Of a DNA stretch of 64,000 bases, positions 35,151 through 44,932 are shown piece by piece. The notes beneath the pieces are model-generated. The model worked only from the letters and a program-made list of their open reading frames with translations. It was not told the origin of the DNA and did no database searches. The translations under genes were made by a program, and so were the position numbers. How positions within the stretch are numbered: position 1 is the stretch's first letter; each line of letters opens with the position of its first letter. The stretch comes from Streptomyces kurssanovii (GTDB lineage: Bacteria; Actinomycetota; Actinomycetes; Streptomycetales; Streptomycetaceae), in assembly GCF_014649695.1 (NCBI RefSeq), contig NZ_BMTN01000002.1, positions 186,001-250,000 of the forward strand, written 5' to 3'.

Positions 35151-36095
35151 TCAGCGCACCCGGCCGGAGCTCCGGGGCACCGTCAGGACCAGCTCCCAGG
35201 TGTCGATCGCATAGCACAGGGACATTCCGTGCGCCTCGTAGAGGGACAGGGCGCGGCTCTCGTTCTGCGTGTCCACGGCCAGGCCGATGGTGTCCCGGCC
35301 GCGGGCGGCGTACGTGCCGAAGGCATGGCGCAGCAGATGGCTGCCGAGGCCACGGCCGCGCGCCTGCTTCCGTACGCCGAGGTTCCCGACCCAGCCCATG
35401 GCGTCCTTGTCGTCCCTGGTCAGCAGGACGGCCACGTCGCCTTCGCCCTCGATGCTCGCGATCCACATGAGCGACCGGTCCCGTGGCCCGGTGTCGGCCA
35501 GCCACTGCTCGTAGGTCCGCGGGTGGTGGTCGAAGTGTTCCGCGAAGGTCTCCTCCACCAGGGCGTGGGCGATCCGGTGGTCGGCGTCGGCACCGCAGTC
35601 GCGCAGGCTCACACCGGCGGGCGGCTCCGGCAACCGGTCGGCCTCGCTCAGCGGCCGGGTCATGACCTGGTGGCGGCGCACGGTGTGCCAGCCGCGGGCG
35701 TCGAGGAGCGCGGTGTCCAGCGTGGTCCGGACGGTGAGATTCAGATGGAGCACCGCCCGTGCCGCGCCGGCCGCCGCCGCCTTGGCCGCCGCGCGCTCCT
35801 CGATCCGCTCCAGCACGAGTACGGCAGCGTCCGGCCGGCCGGGGAGCACATAGTGGTCGACGCCGATGTCACCGTCGCCGGAATCGCTCCAGAGGATCCC
35901 GTACGCCACGAGGTCGCCGTCCTCGTGCACCAGCCAGGAGTCCTGGGCGAGATCCACCTCGGGGTGGGCGAGATCGGTCTCGACCGTGTGCAGTTCGGTG
36001 TCCGCCCGGCCGATCTCCGCGATGTCGACGGCGTTCAGCAGGGCGCATATGAAGGGTGCGTCCGCGAGGGTCGCGGGCCGGACGGTGAGTGGCAT
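35151..36095 (-). CDS. Double-GNAT acetyltransferase
   Basis: Protein of 314 residues with two GNAT-like halves: first at about 3-150 (LTVRPATLADAPFICALLNA, degenerate CoA loop) and second at about 160-300 with a good acetyl-CoA loop (VRKQARGRGLGSHLLRHAF) and LYEAHGMSLCY. The architecture recalls mycothiol synthase MshD, but the order of motifs and the lack of nearby msh genes leave the substrate open. ATG at 36095. It lies between the two peptide operons together with another GNAT gene. Confidence 0.85.
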   Translation of the reverse strand: MPLTVRPATLADAPFICALLNAVDIAEIGRADTELHTVETDLAHPEVDLAQDSWLVHEDGDLVAYGILWSDSGDGDIGVDHYVLPGRPDAAVLVLERIEERAAAKAAAAGAARAVLHLNLTVRTTLDTALLDARGWHTVRRHQVMTRPLSEADRLPEPPAGVSLRDCGADADHRIAHALVEETFAEHFDHHPRTYEQWLADTGPRDRSLMWIASIEGEGDVAVLLTRDDKDAMGWVGNLGVRKQARGRGLGSHLLRHAFGTYAARGRDTIGLAVDTQNESRALSLYEAHGMSLCYAIDTWELVLTVPRSSGRVR

Positions 36096-36153
36096 GCCGC
36101 CACTGTTCGCGCCCCGGCCCCGCCCTCGCAACGGATTTTCGCCGCCGCGAGGC

Positions 36154-36639
36154 TCAGCCGGCGGGGCTCTGCCGGACCGCGAGGCCGACGACGGTCTCGT
36201 CGTCCTCGAACGCCCCTGTCGGGATGAAGCCGAGGGCGCTGTAGAGCCTCGCCGCGCCGGTGTTGCGGGGGTGGTGGGACAGCCGTATCTCCCGGCAGTC
36301 CGGACGCTCGGACAGCATCCTGATCAGCGCGGTCATCGCCTGCCGGCCCACGCCCCTGCCCTGCTCGTCCGCGTCGACGATCAGGCCCCCGACCCAGTGG
36401 GTCCCGTCCTCGTCGTCGTACGCCCACATGACATGGCCGACCACGGTGTCGTCGGCGAGGACACCCAGCGAGGTCCAGACGCCGCCGCGCATCGACAGCA
36501 GGAGGTACCGGGCGGCGAGGGCCGCCACGAAGGTCCGCTGCTCGTCACGCGGCGCGATGTCCGCGACGGCCCGCCAGTTGTCGTCGTCGACCGGGCACAG
36601 CGTGATGCGGCGGCCGGTCCGGTCGGTCAAGTGGTCCAT
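36154..36639 (-). CDS. GNAT-family N-acetyltransferase
   Basis: Single-domain acetyltransferase of 161 residues. Acetyl-CoA loop VDADEQGRGVGRQAMTAL near 90-107, and RNTGAARLYSALGFIPTG near the C-terminus. ATG at 36639 with AAGGTG about 9 bases upstream. Separated by 58 bases from the double-GNAT gene on the same strand, so they may be co-transcribed. Substrate unknown; similar small GNATs act on polyamines or aminoglycosides. Confidence 0.88.
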   Translation of the reverse strand: MDHLTDRTGRRITLCPVDDDNWRAVADIAPRDEQRTFVAALAARYLLLSMRGGVWTSLGVLADDTVVGHVMWAYDDEDGTHWVGGLIVDADEQGRGVGRQAMTALIRMLSERPDCREIRLSHHPRNTGAARLYSALGFIPTGAFEDDETVVGLAVRQSPAG

Positions 36640-36710
36640 CCGGACACCTTCCGGGGCCGGCCCACGCGGGCGCAAAGTCTTTTCCTCCGCTTCCCGCCGG
36701 GCACGGCGAA

Positions 36711-36740
36711 GGCGCCCGCTCCCCGGAGGGAACGGGCGCC
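36711..36740 (-). terminator. Terminator of oligopeptide operon 1
   Basis: GGCGCCCG/CGGGCGCC stem extended by TCCC/GGGA, 20 bases past the last stop (36760). Short loop. One mismatch. Confidence 0.75.
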
Positions 36741-36759
36741 TCGCGCCGGACAGAGGGGA

Positions 36760-37908
36760 CTACGCCGCGTGGACGACGTCCTTCTCCTCGGCGAAGTGGC
36801 ACGCCGACTCGTGCGCGGCCGGGGTGTCCTGGCCCTTGAAGCGCTCCGGGACCGCGAGCAGCGGAACCTCGGTGGCGCACTTGTCCTCCGCCTTCCAGCA
36901 GCGGGTGCGGAAGCGGCAGCCCGAGGGCGGGTTCGCCGGCGACGGGACGTCACCGGTGAGGATGATCCGCTCACGGCCCTCGCGCGCCTCGGGGTCCGGG
37001 ACCGGGACCGCCGACAGCAGCGCCTGGGTGTAGGGGTGCGTCGGGTGGTCGTAGATCTGCACGTCGGTGCCGATCTCGGCCATCTTGCCGAGGTACATCA
37101 CGCCGACCCGGTCCGAGATGTGCCGGACGATCGACAGGTCGTGGGCGATGAAGACGTAGGAGAGGTTGAACTCGTCCTGCAGCTTCTCCATCAGGTTGAC
37201 GACCTGCGCCTGGACGGACACGTCCAGCGCGGAGACCGGCTCGTCGCAGATGATGATCTCCGGGTTGAGCGCGAGGCCGCGGGCGATGCCGATGCGCTGG
37301 CGCTGACCGCCGGAGAACTGGTGCGGATAGCGGTGGATGTACTCCGGGTTGAGACCGACGACGTCGAGCAGCTCCTGCACCTTGCGGCGCCGGTCACCCT
37401 TCGGAGCCACCTCGGGGTGGATGTCGAAGGGCTCGCCGATGATGTCGCCGACCGTCATACGCGGGTTGAGCGAGGTGTACGGGTCCTGGAACACCATCTG
37501 GATGTTGCGGCGCACCGCCTTGAGCGCACGCCCCGACAGCTTGGTGATGTCCTGGCCCTTGTAGAAGACCTCGCCGGCCGTCGCCTTCTCCAGCGTCATC
37601 AGCAGCTTGGCGACGGTGGACTTGCCACAGCCGGACTCGCCGACGATACCGAGCGTCTCGCCCTGGTAGAGGTCGAAGGAGATCCCGTCCACGGCCTTGA
37701 CCGCGCCGACGTGACGCTTGAACAGGATGCCCTGGGTCAGCGGGAAGTGCTTGACCAGGTTGCGCACCTGAAGGATCGGCTCACCGCGCTCGACCGTGGC
37801 GTCGAGCGCCGCGACGGCCGCCTCCTCGGAGGTGACCTCGACGGTCTCGACCTCGGTCACGTTCGGGGTCGCGTCCACGGCCTCGTTCGTCTTCTTGAGC
37901 TCAGCCAT
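36760..37908 (-). CDS. Oligopeptide ABC transporter ATPase (OppF/DppF type), operon 1
   Basis: ATPase of 382 residues with intact Walker A (GESGCGKST), signature [17 protein letters not shown] and Walker [13 protein letters not shown], plus the Cys-containing HPY tail ([15 protein letters not shown]). It has an additional acidic N-terminal extension of about 40 residues ([18 protein letters not shown]) absent from the operon 2 copy. Start overlaps the OppD-like stop by 8 bases. Confidence 0.95.
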   Translation of the reverse strand: MAELKKTNEAVDATPNVTEVETVEVTSEEAAVAALDATVERGEPILQVRNLVKHFPLTQGILFKRHVGAVKAVDGISFDLYQGETLGIVGESGCGKSTVAKLLMTLEKATAGEVFYKGQDITKLSGRALKAVRRNIQMVFQDPYTSLNPRMTVGDIIGEPFDIHPEVAPKGDRRRKVQELLDVVGLNPEYIHRYPHQFSGGQRQRIGIARGLALNPEIIICDEPVSALDVSVQAQVVNLMEKLQDEFNLSYVFIAHDLSIVRHISDRVGVMYLGKMAEIGTDVQIYDHPTHPYTQALLSAVPVPDPEAREGRERIILTGDVPSPANPPSGCRFRTRCWKAEDKCATEVPLLAVPERFKGQDTPAAHESACHFAEEKDVVHAA

Positions 37909-38959
37909 GGATCGTCTCCTTCCAGAAGTGGCACGCGCTGCCGCGGCCGGGCAGATCGCTGCCGTCCTGCTCGGTCACCGGAGCCAGCGCCGGGATCTCC
38001 GTACGGCAGATGTCGTCCGCCTTGGGGCAGCGCGGGTTGAAGGCGCAGCCGGTCGGGATCTTCAGCAGGTTGGGCGGCAGACCCTTGATCGCGTACAGCT
38101 CCTGGCCCTTCTGGTCCAGGCGCGGGATCGAGTCGAGCAGACCCCGGGTGTACGGGTGCGCCGGCCGCTTGTACAGCTCGTGCACGGGGGCGGTCTCGAC
38201 GATCCGGCCCGCGTACATCACGGCGATCTTGTCCGCGACGTCGGCGACGACGCCGAGGTCGTGGGTGATCAGGATCAGGCCCATGTTGTACTCGCGCTGG
38301 AGCTCCGCGAGCAGGTCCATGACCTGCGCCTGGACGGTCACGTCGAGCGCGGTGGTCGGCTCGTCGGCGATGATCAGGTCCGGCTCGAGAGCCAGGGCCA
38401 TGGCGATCATGATGCGCTGGCGCATACCGCCGGAGAACTGGTGCGGGTAGTCGCCGATCCGGGCCCTGGCGGCCGGGATCTTCACCTTGTCCATCAGCTC
38501 GATGGACTTGGCCTTGGCGTCCTTCTTGGACAGGCCCTGGTGGACCCGGAACATCTCGCCGAGCTGGTAGCCCACGGAGAGCACCGGGTTGAGCGAGGAC
38601 AGCGCGTCCTGGAAGATCATCGCGATCTTCCGGCCGCGGATCTGCCGCCGCTCCTCGTTGCTCATGGTGAGCATGTCCTGGCCGCGGAAGAGGATCTGGC
38701 CGTGCGGGATCTTGCCAGGCGGCATGTCGAGGATGCCCATGATGGCCTGGGCGGTGACCGACTTGCCGGAGCCCGACTCGCCGAGGACGGCCAGCGTCTC
38801 ACCGGAGTCGACGCTGTAGTTGACGCCGTTGACTGCCTTGGCGACACCGTCACGGGTGTGGAACTCGACATGCAGGTCGCGCACTTCGAGCAGCGGACCG
38901 GAGGCCTCGCCGCCCGCGCGGGGCGCCGGGACGCCTGCTGTTTCTTTGATGATGGTCAC
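37901..38959 (-). CDS. Oligopeptide ABC transporter ATPase (OppD/DppD type), operon 1
   Basis: ATPase of 352 residues with [33 protein letters not shown] and [18 protein letters not shown]. The HPY tail carries [14 protein letters not shown]. Very similar to the operon 2 copy, with a short insertion ([14 protein letters not shown]) before the final ACHFW. Lies 14 bases after the OppC-like gene. Confidence 0.95.
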   Translation of the reverse strand: MTIIKETAGVPAPRAGGEASGPLLEVRDLHVEFHTRDGVAKAVNGVNYSVDSGETLAVLGESGSGKSVTAQAIMGILDMPPGKIPHGQILFRGQDMLTMSNEERRQIRGRKIAMIFQDALSSLNPVLSVGYQLGEMFRVHQGLSKKDAKAKSIELMDKVKIPAARARIGDYPHQFSGGMRQRIMIAMALALEPDLIIADEPTTALDVTVQAQVMDLLAELQREYNMGLILITHDLGVVADVADKIAVMYAGRIVETAPVHELYKRPAHPYTRGLLDSIPRLDQKGQELYAIKGLPPNLLKIPTGCAFNPRCPKADDICRTEIPALAPVTEQDGSDLPGRGSACHFWKETIHG

Positions 38960-38973
38960 GTCGTACGCCCTCC

Positions 38974-39945
38974 TCAGCGCAGCTTGGGGTCGAGGGCGTT
39001 GCGAACCGCATCGCCGAACATCAGGAACGAGAGCACCGTGATCGAGACCATCACCGACGGGATGATCAGCACGTGGGGTGCGTTGCGCAGTTGCTCACGT
39101 CCACTGGACACGTCGACGCCCCAGGAGACCGTCGGTTCGGCAAGGCCGACACCGAGGAACGACAGCGTCGCCTCCGCGGCGATGTAGCCGCCGAGGGCGA
39201 TGGTCGCGACGACGATGATCGGCGCGAGCGCGTTGGGCAGGACGTGCCGGGTCAGGATGCGGGTGGTCGAGGCGCCGAGCGCCTTGGCCGCCACCACGTA
39301 GTCCGCCTGCTTGATGGTGATGACGGAACCGCGGGCGACACGGGCGATCTGGGTCCAGCCCAGGAACACCAGGGCGAGGATGACGACCCAGATGGCACGC
39401 TTCTCGAAGCTGGTGAGGACGACGAGGGCGCCCAGCAGGAACGGGATGCCCATGAAGATGTCGGTGAGGCGGGACAGCAGGGTGTCGATCCAGCCGCCGA
39501 AGTAACCGGCGATCATGCCGACCAGGGTGCCGAGGATCGTCACCAGGGCGGTGACGCCGACGCCGACGATGATCGAGGCGCGGGCGCCGTAGACGACACG
39601 TGCGTAGATGGAGCGGCCCTGGCCGTCGTAACCGAACCAGTCCGGCTGGAAGAAGTGGCTCCAGTTCGGCTGGCCGAGGTAGTGGTTCGCCAGGTCGGCG
39701 TCGCGCGGCGAGGCGCTGGTGAACAGGCCCGGGAACGCGGAGATGACGATGAGGAGGACGATCAGACCCGCCGAGATCAGGAACAGCGGGTTGCGGCGCA
39801 GGTCGTGCCAGGCGTCGGACCACAGGCTGCGTGCCTTGTCCGGCTTGGGCGCCTTGGTGACCAGTGCGGTGTCGGGAGCGGCAGCGGTGCTGGTGACCTT
39901 CTCGGCCCCGGTGGACGCCGCGGTGGCTGCGGTCTTCTCAGGCAT
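38974..39945 (-). CDS. Oligopeptide ABC transporter permease (OppC/DppC type), operon 1
   Basis: Permease of 323 residues with a Lys/Ala-rich polar N-terminus (1-45), first helix LFLISAGLIVLLIVISAFPG, five further helices and the coupling loop AKALGASTTRILTRHVLPNA. Ends SFLMFGDAVRNALDPKLR. Its start overlaps the OppB-like stop by 8 bases, the same arrangement as operon 2. Confidence 0.93.
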   Translation of the reverse strand: MPEKTAATAASTGAEKVTSTAAAPDTALVTKAPKPDKARSLWSDAWHDLRRNPLFLISAGLIVLLIVISAFPGLFTSASPRDADLANHYLGQPNWSHFFQPDWFGYDGQGRSIYARVVYGARASIIVGVGVTALVTILGTLVGMIAGYFGGWIDTLLSRLTDIFMGIPFLLGALVVLTSFEKRAIWVVILALVFLGWTQIARVARGSVITIKQADYVVAAKALGASTTRILTRHVLPNALAPIIVVATIALGGYIAAEATLSFLGVGLAEPTVSWGVDVSSGREQLRNAPHVLIIPSVMVSITVLSFLMFGDAVRNALDPKLR

Positions 39946-40867
39946 ACCGGATCCTCGGGTCCAGGACCGCGTAAAGCAGGTCGACGAGCAGGCTGGCGAG
40001 CAGGTAGACGAGAACGATCAGGGAGGCGATGCCGACGACGGTCGCGCCCTCGCGGCGGAAGAGTGCCTCGTAGATCGCGTCACCGACGCCCTGGACGTTG
40101 AAGATGCCCTCGGTGACGATGGCGCCGGTCATCAGGTTGCCGATGTCGGTGCCGAGGAAGGTGACCACCGGGACGAGCGAGTTGCGCATCAGGTGGACAC
40201 CGATGATCCGGCGCCGCGGCAGGCCCTTGGCGACCGCCGTGCGCATGTAGTCGGCGCGCAGGTTCTCCGCCATCGAGGTACGGGTCAGCCGTGCCACGTA
40301 GGCGAGCGACAGGGAGCCCAGGACGATCGCCGGCAGGAGGAGGTCTCCGAAGCTCTCGGAGTCCTGCACGGTCGGGGTGGTCACCCCCCACTTGAAGGCG
40401 AACAGGTACTGCATCAGGTAGCCCAGCACGAAGGAGGGCATCGAGATCAGCACGAGGGTGAGGGCGAGGAGCCCCCGGTCCCGCACGGACTCGGGACGCA
40501 GACCCGCGATGATGCCGAGGCCGATGCCGACGACCACCGTGAAGGTGAACGCGAAGAGCGTGAGCCGGATGGTGACCGGGAACGCCTGCGCGATGATGTC
40601 GGCGATGGGACGCTGGCTTGCGATCTCCGTGCCGAAGTTCCCCTGAACCAGCTCGAAGAGGTACTTCAGGTACTGCTGCCAGAGCGGCAGGTCGAGACCG
40701 CGGTCATGGCGAATGGCCTCGACCACGGCGGGGTCGAAAGCCTGGTCCCCCATGAGCGCTCTGACGGGGTCGCCGGGCAGCGCGAACATCATGGCGAAGA
40801 TCAAAAAGGTTGACCCGATGAACACCGGGATCATCTGGAGCAGTCGTCGTGCGACGTAGCGCCCCAT
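39938..40867 (-). CDS. Oligopeptide ABC transporter permease (OppB/DppB type), operon 1
   Basis: Permease of 309 residues starting MGRYVARRLLQMIPVFIGS and ending DLLYAVLDPRIRYA, with the loop AVAKGLPRRRIIGVHLMRNS. GGAGG lies before ATG 40867. It lacks the two Cys present in the first outer loop of the operon 2 copy (here MGDQAFDPAVVEAIRHDRG). Preceded by a strong hairpin. Confidence 0.93.
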   Translation of the reverse strand: MGRYVARRLLQMIPVFIGSTFLIFAMMFALPGDPVRALMGDQAFDPAVVEAIRHDRGLDLPLWQQYLKYLFELVQGNFGTEIASQRPIADIIAQAFPVTIRLTLFAFTFTVVVGIGLGIIAGLRPESVRDRGLLALTLVLISMPSFVLGYLMQYLFAFKWGVTTPTVQDSESFGDLLLPAIVLGSLSLAYVARLTRTSMAENLRADYMRTAVAKGLPRRRIIGVHLMRNSLVPVVTFLGTDIGNLMTGAIVTEGIFNVQGVGDAIYEALFRREGATVVGIASLIVLVYLLASLLVDLLYAVLDPRIRYA

Positions 40868-40892
40868 GGGTGCCTCCGTGAGGGGTTAACTG

Positions 40893-40929
40893 GGTCCGGG
40901 GGCCGTCCGCACGGGACGGCCCCCGGACC
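40893..40929 (-). terminator. Attenuating hairpin between binding-protein and permease genes, operon 1
   Basis: Perfect 16-bp inverted repeat (40893-40908 with 40914-40929), GCACG loop, in the 127-base gap. Same place as in operon 2 but with different sequence. Confidence 0.8.
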
Positions 40930-40994
40930 ACCGCCGCCGCCGGATGTCCGACGGCGGCGGGTGACGGCCGAGTGGGGATGAGGCCCGCAGGCGC

Positions 40995-42611
40995 TTACTT
41001 GGCGGTGACTCCGGTGAGCTCGAGGTCACCGTGGAAGTCGACCGCGACGTTGTCGACGCCCTTACCGTGGCCACCGTTGATGCGGTAGTACCACAGCGGG
41101 ATGGCCGGCATCTTCTCGAGAAGCTTCTTCTCGACCGCCTGGTAGCCCTTCACGGCGTCTTCCAGCGAGCTGGCCTTGTCCGCGTCCTCCATCATCTTGT
41201 CGATCTCCTTGTCGGAGAAACGACCGTTGTTGGACTCGGCGTTGGTGTGGTACAGCTCCTTGAGGAAGTTCACGTTGACGGGGTAGTCGGCCACCCAGCC
41301 ACCGCGGTACATCGACTTCACCTGGTCGTTGTCACGGGCCTCGAGGTCCGTGGGGAAGTCCGGCTTGGCGTCGCCGACACAGTCGACACCGGTCGCCTTG
41401 CGGATGGACTCGCAGACCGCGGTCACCCACTCCTTGTGGCCGCCGTCGCTGTTGTACTGGATGAACAGCTTGTTCTCCGGGACGCCGCCGCCCTCGGTGA
41501 TGAGCTGCTTGGCCTTCGCCGGGTTGAACGTGAAGACGTCCGTACCCAGGTCCTGGTTGCCCTTGACCTGCGGCGGCGTGAAGCTCGTCGCGGGGGTACG
41601 GGTGTTGTTCAGGACGGTCTTGGTGATCGTCTCACGGTCGATCGCCATGGACAGACCCTGGAGGACCTTGGGGTCGATGTCCTTGAACGTCTTGCTGTAG
41701 AACGCCGGGACCAGCGACTGGATGGCCGCGTACGGCTGCTCGATGGCGCCGTCACCCAGGTCCTGCTTGTACTTCGGCAGGTCCGTCGGGCCGACCTGAC
41801 GGATGATGTCCAGGTTGCCGGAGACGACGTCCTGGTACGCGGCCTCGAGGGTCGCGTAGTTCTTGAACTGGATGCCCTTGTTCTTCGCCTTGTTGGGGCC
41901 CTGGTAGTCAGGGTTGGCCGCAACCTGGATCAGCTTCTTGTGGGTCCACTTCTCGAACTTGTACGGGCCGTTGCCGACCGGCTTCTGGCCGAACGCCTTC
42001 GGGTCGTCGAAGAAGACCTTCGGCAGCGGCGCGAACGTCGCGTAGCCGAGCTTGTAGTTGAAGTACGGGACCTTGTCCTTCAGCTCGATCGTGAAGGTGG
42101 TGTCGTCCACGACCTTCAGACCGGACATCTTGTCGGCCTTCGGGTCACCCTTCTCGGGGTGCACGTCGTCGTAGCCGGCGATGTCCGCGAACCAGAAGCT
42201 GTTCTGCTGGTTGTTCTTGATGTTCGCGTACCAGTTCCACGCGTCGACGTACGACTGCGCGGTGACGGCCTCGCCGTTGTGGAACTTCCAGCCGGACTTC
42301 AGCTTGACGGTCCAGGTCTTGGAGTCCGTCGTGTCCACCGACTCGGCGTTGGTGTAGACGATCTCGCCCTTGGCGTCGAAGTCCAGCAGCTGCGTGAAGA
42401 GCGACTGGATCACGTACGAACCGTTGGTCTCGTTCGTGTCGGCCGGGATCAGCGGCTTCTGCGGCTCGCCGACATCGATCGAGACATAACCGGCAGGCTT
42501 GCCGGCCGGGTTCTTCTTGCCCTCTTCGCCGCTGCCGCCACCACAGGCAGTGGCCGCCAGGGCGACAACGATCGCTCCCGCGACCCACTTGGCGCTCTTG
42601 GCACCACGCAT
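40995..42611 (-). CDS. Oligopeptide-binding lipoprotein (SBP family 5), operon 1, BldKB-like position
   Basis: Lipoprotein of 538 residues. Signal peptide RGAKSAKWVAGAIVVALAAT with lipobox TAC and Cys near 22, then family-5 body (WKFHNGEAVTAQSYVDAWN, PVNVNFLKELYH, EKKLLEKMPAIPLWYYR). ATG at 42611 has GAGGAGG upstream. The operon lies beside typA, where S. coelicolor has bldK, which imports a signal peptide needed for aerial growth. From memory bldK starts with a permease gene, not the lipoprotein, so I withhold the name. The whole operon is paralogous to operon 2. Confidence 0.93.
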   Translation of the reverse strand: MRGAKSAKWVAGAIVVALAATACGGGSGEEGKKNPAGKPAGYVSIDVGEPQKPLIPADTNETNGSYVIQSLFTQLLDFDAKGEIVYTNAESVDTTDSKTWTVKLKSGWKFHNGEAVTAQSYVDAWNWYANIKNNQQNSFWFADIAGYDDVHPEKGDPKADKMSGLKVVDDTTFTIELKDKVPYFNYKLGYATFAPLPKVFFDDPKAFGQKPVGNGPYKFEKWTHKKLIQVAANPDYQGPNKAKNKGIQFKNYATLEAAYQDVVSGNLDIIRQVGPTDLPKYKQDLGDGAIEQPYAAIQSLVPAFYSKTFKDIDPKVLQGLSMAIDRETITKTVLNNTRTPATSFTPPQVKGNQDLGTDVFTFNPAKAKQLITEGGGVPENKLFIQYNSDGGHKEWVTAVCESIRKATGVDCVGDAKPDFPTDLEARDNDQVKSMYRGGWVADYPVNVNFLKELYHTNAESNNGRFSDKEIDKMMEDADKASSLEDAVKGYQAVEKKLLEKMPAIPLWYYRINGGHGKGVDNVAVDFHGDLELTGVTAK

Positions 42612-43024
42612 GGGTTCCTCCTCATGAGTCCACTTGTCACTACAAGAGGGGCACCGTTCTACGCGCGCTGACACCCCTGACAGCGCTCGTCAAGTGCCCC
42701 GAGTGTGCTCGTGAGTCGGCGCTCCCCACAGCGCATGACCCATTGACCCGAGCTCAATGGAGCCAACTATTAAGTAGGACAGGCTTGTAAACCACACCTA
42801 AAGGGTCTCGTTTTGACAACATCAGAGAGGTACTCCAGCCCGAAATCCGGACAAAGCGATCCCAGACAGACACCCGCGAAACGGACCGTTAACACATGTT
42901 CCGGAGTGCGACGGCCGATATCCGGACACTCGGGCCGCGAAAAAGAGTTGACGAACGGCCCGGCCCTCCACAGTCTCTGCGGAGGGCCGGGCCGTGCGTT
43001 CAGCGGTTTTCCAGAGCTTTACCG
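42612..43024. other. Promoter region of operon 1 and terminator of typA, 413 bases
   Basis: The operon-1 half (42700-42830) is AT-rich for this genome. A minus-strand TTTACA, 16-base spacer, TAGTTG pair in it is a fair promoter candidate. The typA side holds the hairpin noted separately. No ORF with family-like features is present. Confidence 0.5.
42955..42995 (-). terminator. Terminator of typA
   Basis: 15-bp perfect inverted repeat (42955-42969 with 42981-42995), 11-base loop, 29 bases past the typA stop. Confidence 0.8.
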
Positions 43025-44932
43025 TCAGCCGTGCTTGGCGCGCGAAGCCGCGCGGCCGCGCTCCTTCTGGTCCAGGACGACCTTGCGGATGCGCACCGCC
43101 TCCGGGGTCACCTCGACGCACTCGTCGTCACGGCAGAACTCCAGCGACTGCTCCAGCGAGAGCTTGCGCGGCGGGACGATGGCCTCGAACGAATCGGCCG
43201 AGGAGGAGCGCATGTTGGTGAGCTTCTTCTCCTTGGTGATGTTCACGTCCATGTCGTCGGAGCGGGAGTTCTCGCCGACGATCATGCCCTCGTACACCTC
43301 GGTGCCGGGCTCGGTGAACAGCACGCCGCGCTCCTGAAGGTTCGTCATCGCGAACGCGGTGACGGCGCCGGAGCGGTCGGCGACGAGCGAGCCGTTGTTC
43401 CGGGTCTGCAGGGGGCCGAACCAGGGCTCGTGACCCTCGTGGATGGAGTGCGCGATACCGGTGCCGCGGGTGTTCGTCAGGAACTCCGTACGGAAGCCGA
43501 TCAGGCCGCGGGACGGGACCACGAACTCCATGCGGACCCAGCCGGAACCGTGGTTCGACATGTTGTCCATGCGGCCCTTGCGGACACCCATGAGCTGGGT
43601 GACGGCGCCCATGTGCTCCTCGGGCACGTCGATCGTCATGCGCTCGACGGGCTCGTGGACCTTGCCGTCGACCAGCTTGGTGACGACCTGCGGCTTGCCG
43701 ATCGTCAGCTCGAAGCCCTCACGGCGCATCTGCTCAACCAGGATCGCCAGCGCCAGCTCACCGCGGCCCTGCACCTCCCAGGCGTCGGGACGCTCGGTGT
43801 CCAGCACGCGCAGCGAGACGTTACCGATGAGCTCGCGGTCCAGCCGGTCCTTGACCTGACGGGCCGTCACCTTACGGTCCTTGACGGCCGACTTCGCGTC
43901 CGCGCCCTTGCCGGTGCCGCCCCGGCCGACCAGCGGCGAGGTGTTGGTGCCCACGGTCATCGAGATCGCCGGCTCGTCGACCGTGATCAGCGGCAGCGCG
44001 ATCGGGTTCTCCGGGTCGGCCAGCGTCTCGCCGATCATGATGTCCGGGATACCGGCGACGGCGCAGATGTCACCGGGGCCGGCCACCTCGGCCGGCTTGC
44101 GGGTGAGCGCCTCGGTCATCATCAGCTCGCTGATGCGGACGTTGGAGATCGTGCCGTCACGCTTGATCCAGGCCACCGTCTGGCCCTTGCGCAGCTCGCC
44201 CTGCTCGACGCGGAGCAGCGCGATACGGCCGAGGAAGTTGTCGGCGTCCAGGTTCGTGACGTGGGCCTGCAGCGGGGCGGACTCGTCGTACTCCGGCGCC
44301 GGGACGGTCTCGAGCAGCGTGCTGAAGAACGGCTCCAGGCTGTCGCTGTCGGCCGGGACGGTGCCGTCCTCCGGCTTGGTCAGCGAGGCGACGCCGTCAC
44401 GGGCACAGGCGTAGACGATCGGGAACTCGATCTGCTCCTCGGTCGCGTCCAGATCCAGGAACAGGTCGTACGTCTCGTCGACGACCTCGGCGATCCGGGA
44501 GTCCGGGCGGTCCGTCTTGTTGATGCAGAGAATGACCGGCATCTTCGCGGCGAGCGCCTTGCGCAGCACGAAGCGGGTCTGCGGCAGCGGACCCTCGGAG
44601 GCGTCGACGAGGAGGACGACCGCGTCCACCATCGACAGACCGCGCTCCACCTCGCCGCCGAAGTCGGCGTGGCCGGGGGTGTCGATGATGTTGATGGTGA
44701 CCGGGGCCCCGCCGTCCTTGGGGTGGTACTTCACGGCGGTGTTCTTGGCCAGGATCGTGATGCCCTTCTCACGCTCCAGGTCGTTCGAGTCCATCATGCG
44801 GTCGTCGAGCTGCTCCGCGGCGTGCGCGGCGAAGGCACCGGCCTGCTTCAGCATGGCGTCGACCAAGGTGGTCTTGCCGTGGTCGACGTGGGCGACGATG
44901 GCAACGTTACGGATGTCGTGGCGCGTGGGCAT
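43025..44932 (-). CDS. typA: Ribosome-associated translational GTPase TypA/BipA
   Basis: Translation-factor GTPase of 635 residues that acts on the 50S subunit during assembly and stress. G1 AHVDHGKTTLVDAML, G3 DTPGHADFGGEV, G4 NKTDRPDSR, then domain II, EF-G-like domains and a C-terminal BipA domain (PSRGLIGFRTEFLTNTRGTG). ATG at 44932 gives the exact family N-terminus (MPTRHDIRNVAIVAHVDHGK). A longer reading to 45004 has no support. Own terminator downstream. Confidence 0.97.
   Translation of the reverse strand: MPTRHDIRNVAIVAHVDHGKTTLVDAMLKQAGAFAAHAAEQLDDRMMDSNDLEREKGITILAKNTAVKYHPKDGGAPVTINIIDTPGHADFGGEVERGLSMVDAVVLLVDASEGPLPQTRFVLRKALAAKMPVILCINKTDRPDSRIAEVVDETYDLFLDLDATEEQIEFPIVYACARDGVASLTKPEDGTVPADSDSLEPFFSTLLETVPAPEYDESAPLQAHVTNLDADNFLGRIALLRVEQGELRKGQTVAWIKRDGTISNVRISELMMTEALTRKPAEVAGPGDICAVAGIPDIMIGETLADPENPIALPLITVDEPAISMTVGTNTSPLVGRGGTGKGADAKSAVKDRKVTARQVKDRLDRELIGNVSLRVLDTERPDAWEVQGRGELALAILVEQMRREGFELTIGKPQVVTKLVDGKVHEPVERMTIDVPEEHMGAVTQLMGVRKGRMDNMSNHGSGWVRMEFVVPSRGLIGFRTEFLTNTRGTGIAHSIHEGHEPWFGPLQTRNNGSLVADRSGAVTAFAMTNLQERGVLFTEPGTEVYEGMIVGENSRSDDMDVNITKEKKLTNMRSSSADSFEAIVPPRKLSLEQSLEFCRDDECVEVTPEAVRIRKVVLDQKERGRAASRAKHG

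Noticed and set aside
29358-42611. Horizontal acquisition of one peptide operon
   Set aside because: Base and codon use match the rest of the window and no integrase, repeat or tRNA edge is seen; duplication is the simpler view.
40995-42611. Naming operon 1 bldK
   Set aside because: Position fits, but the gene order differs from bldKA-E as I recall it; phylogeny is needed.
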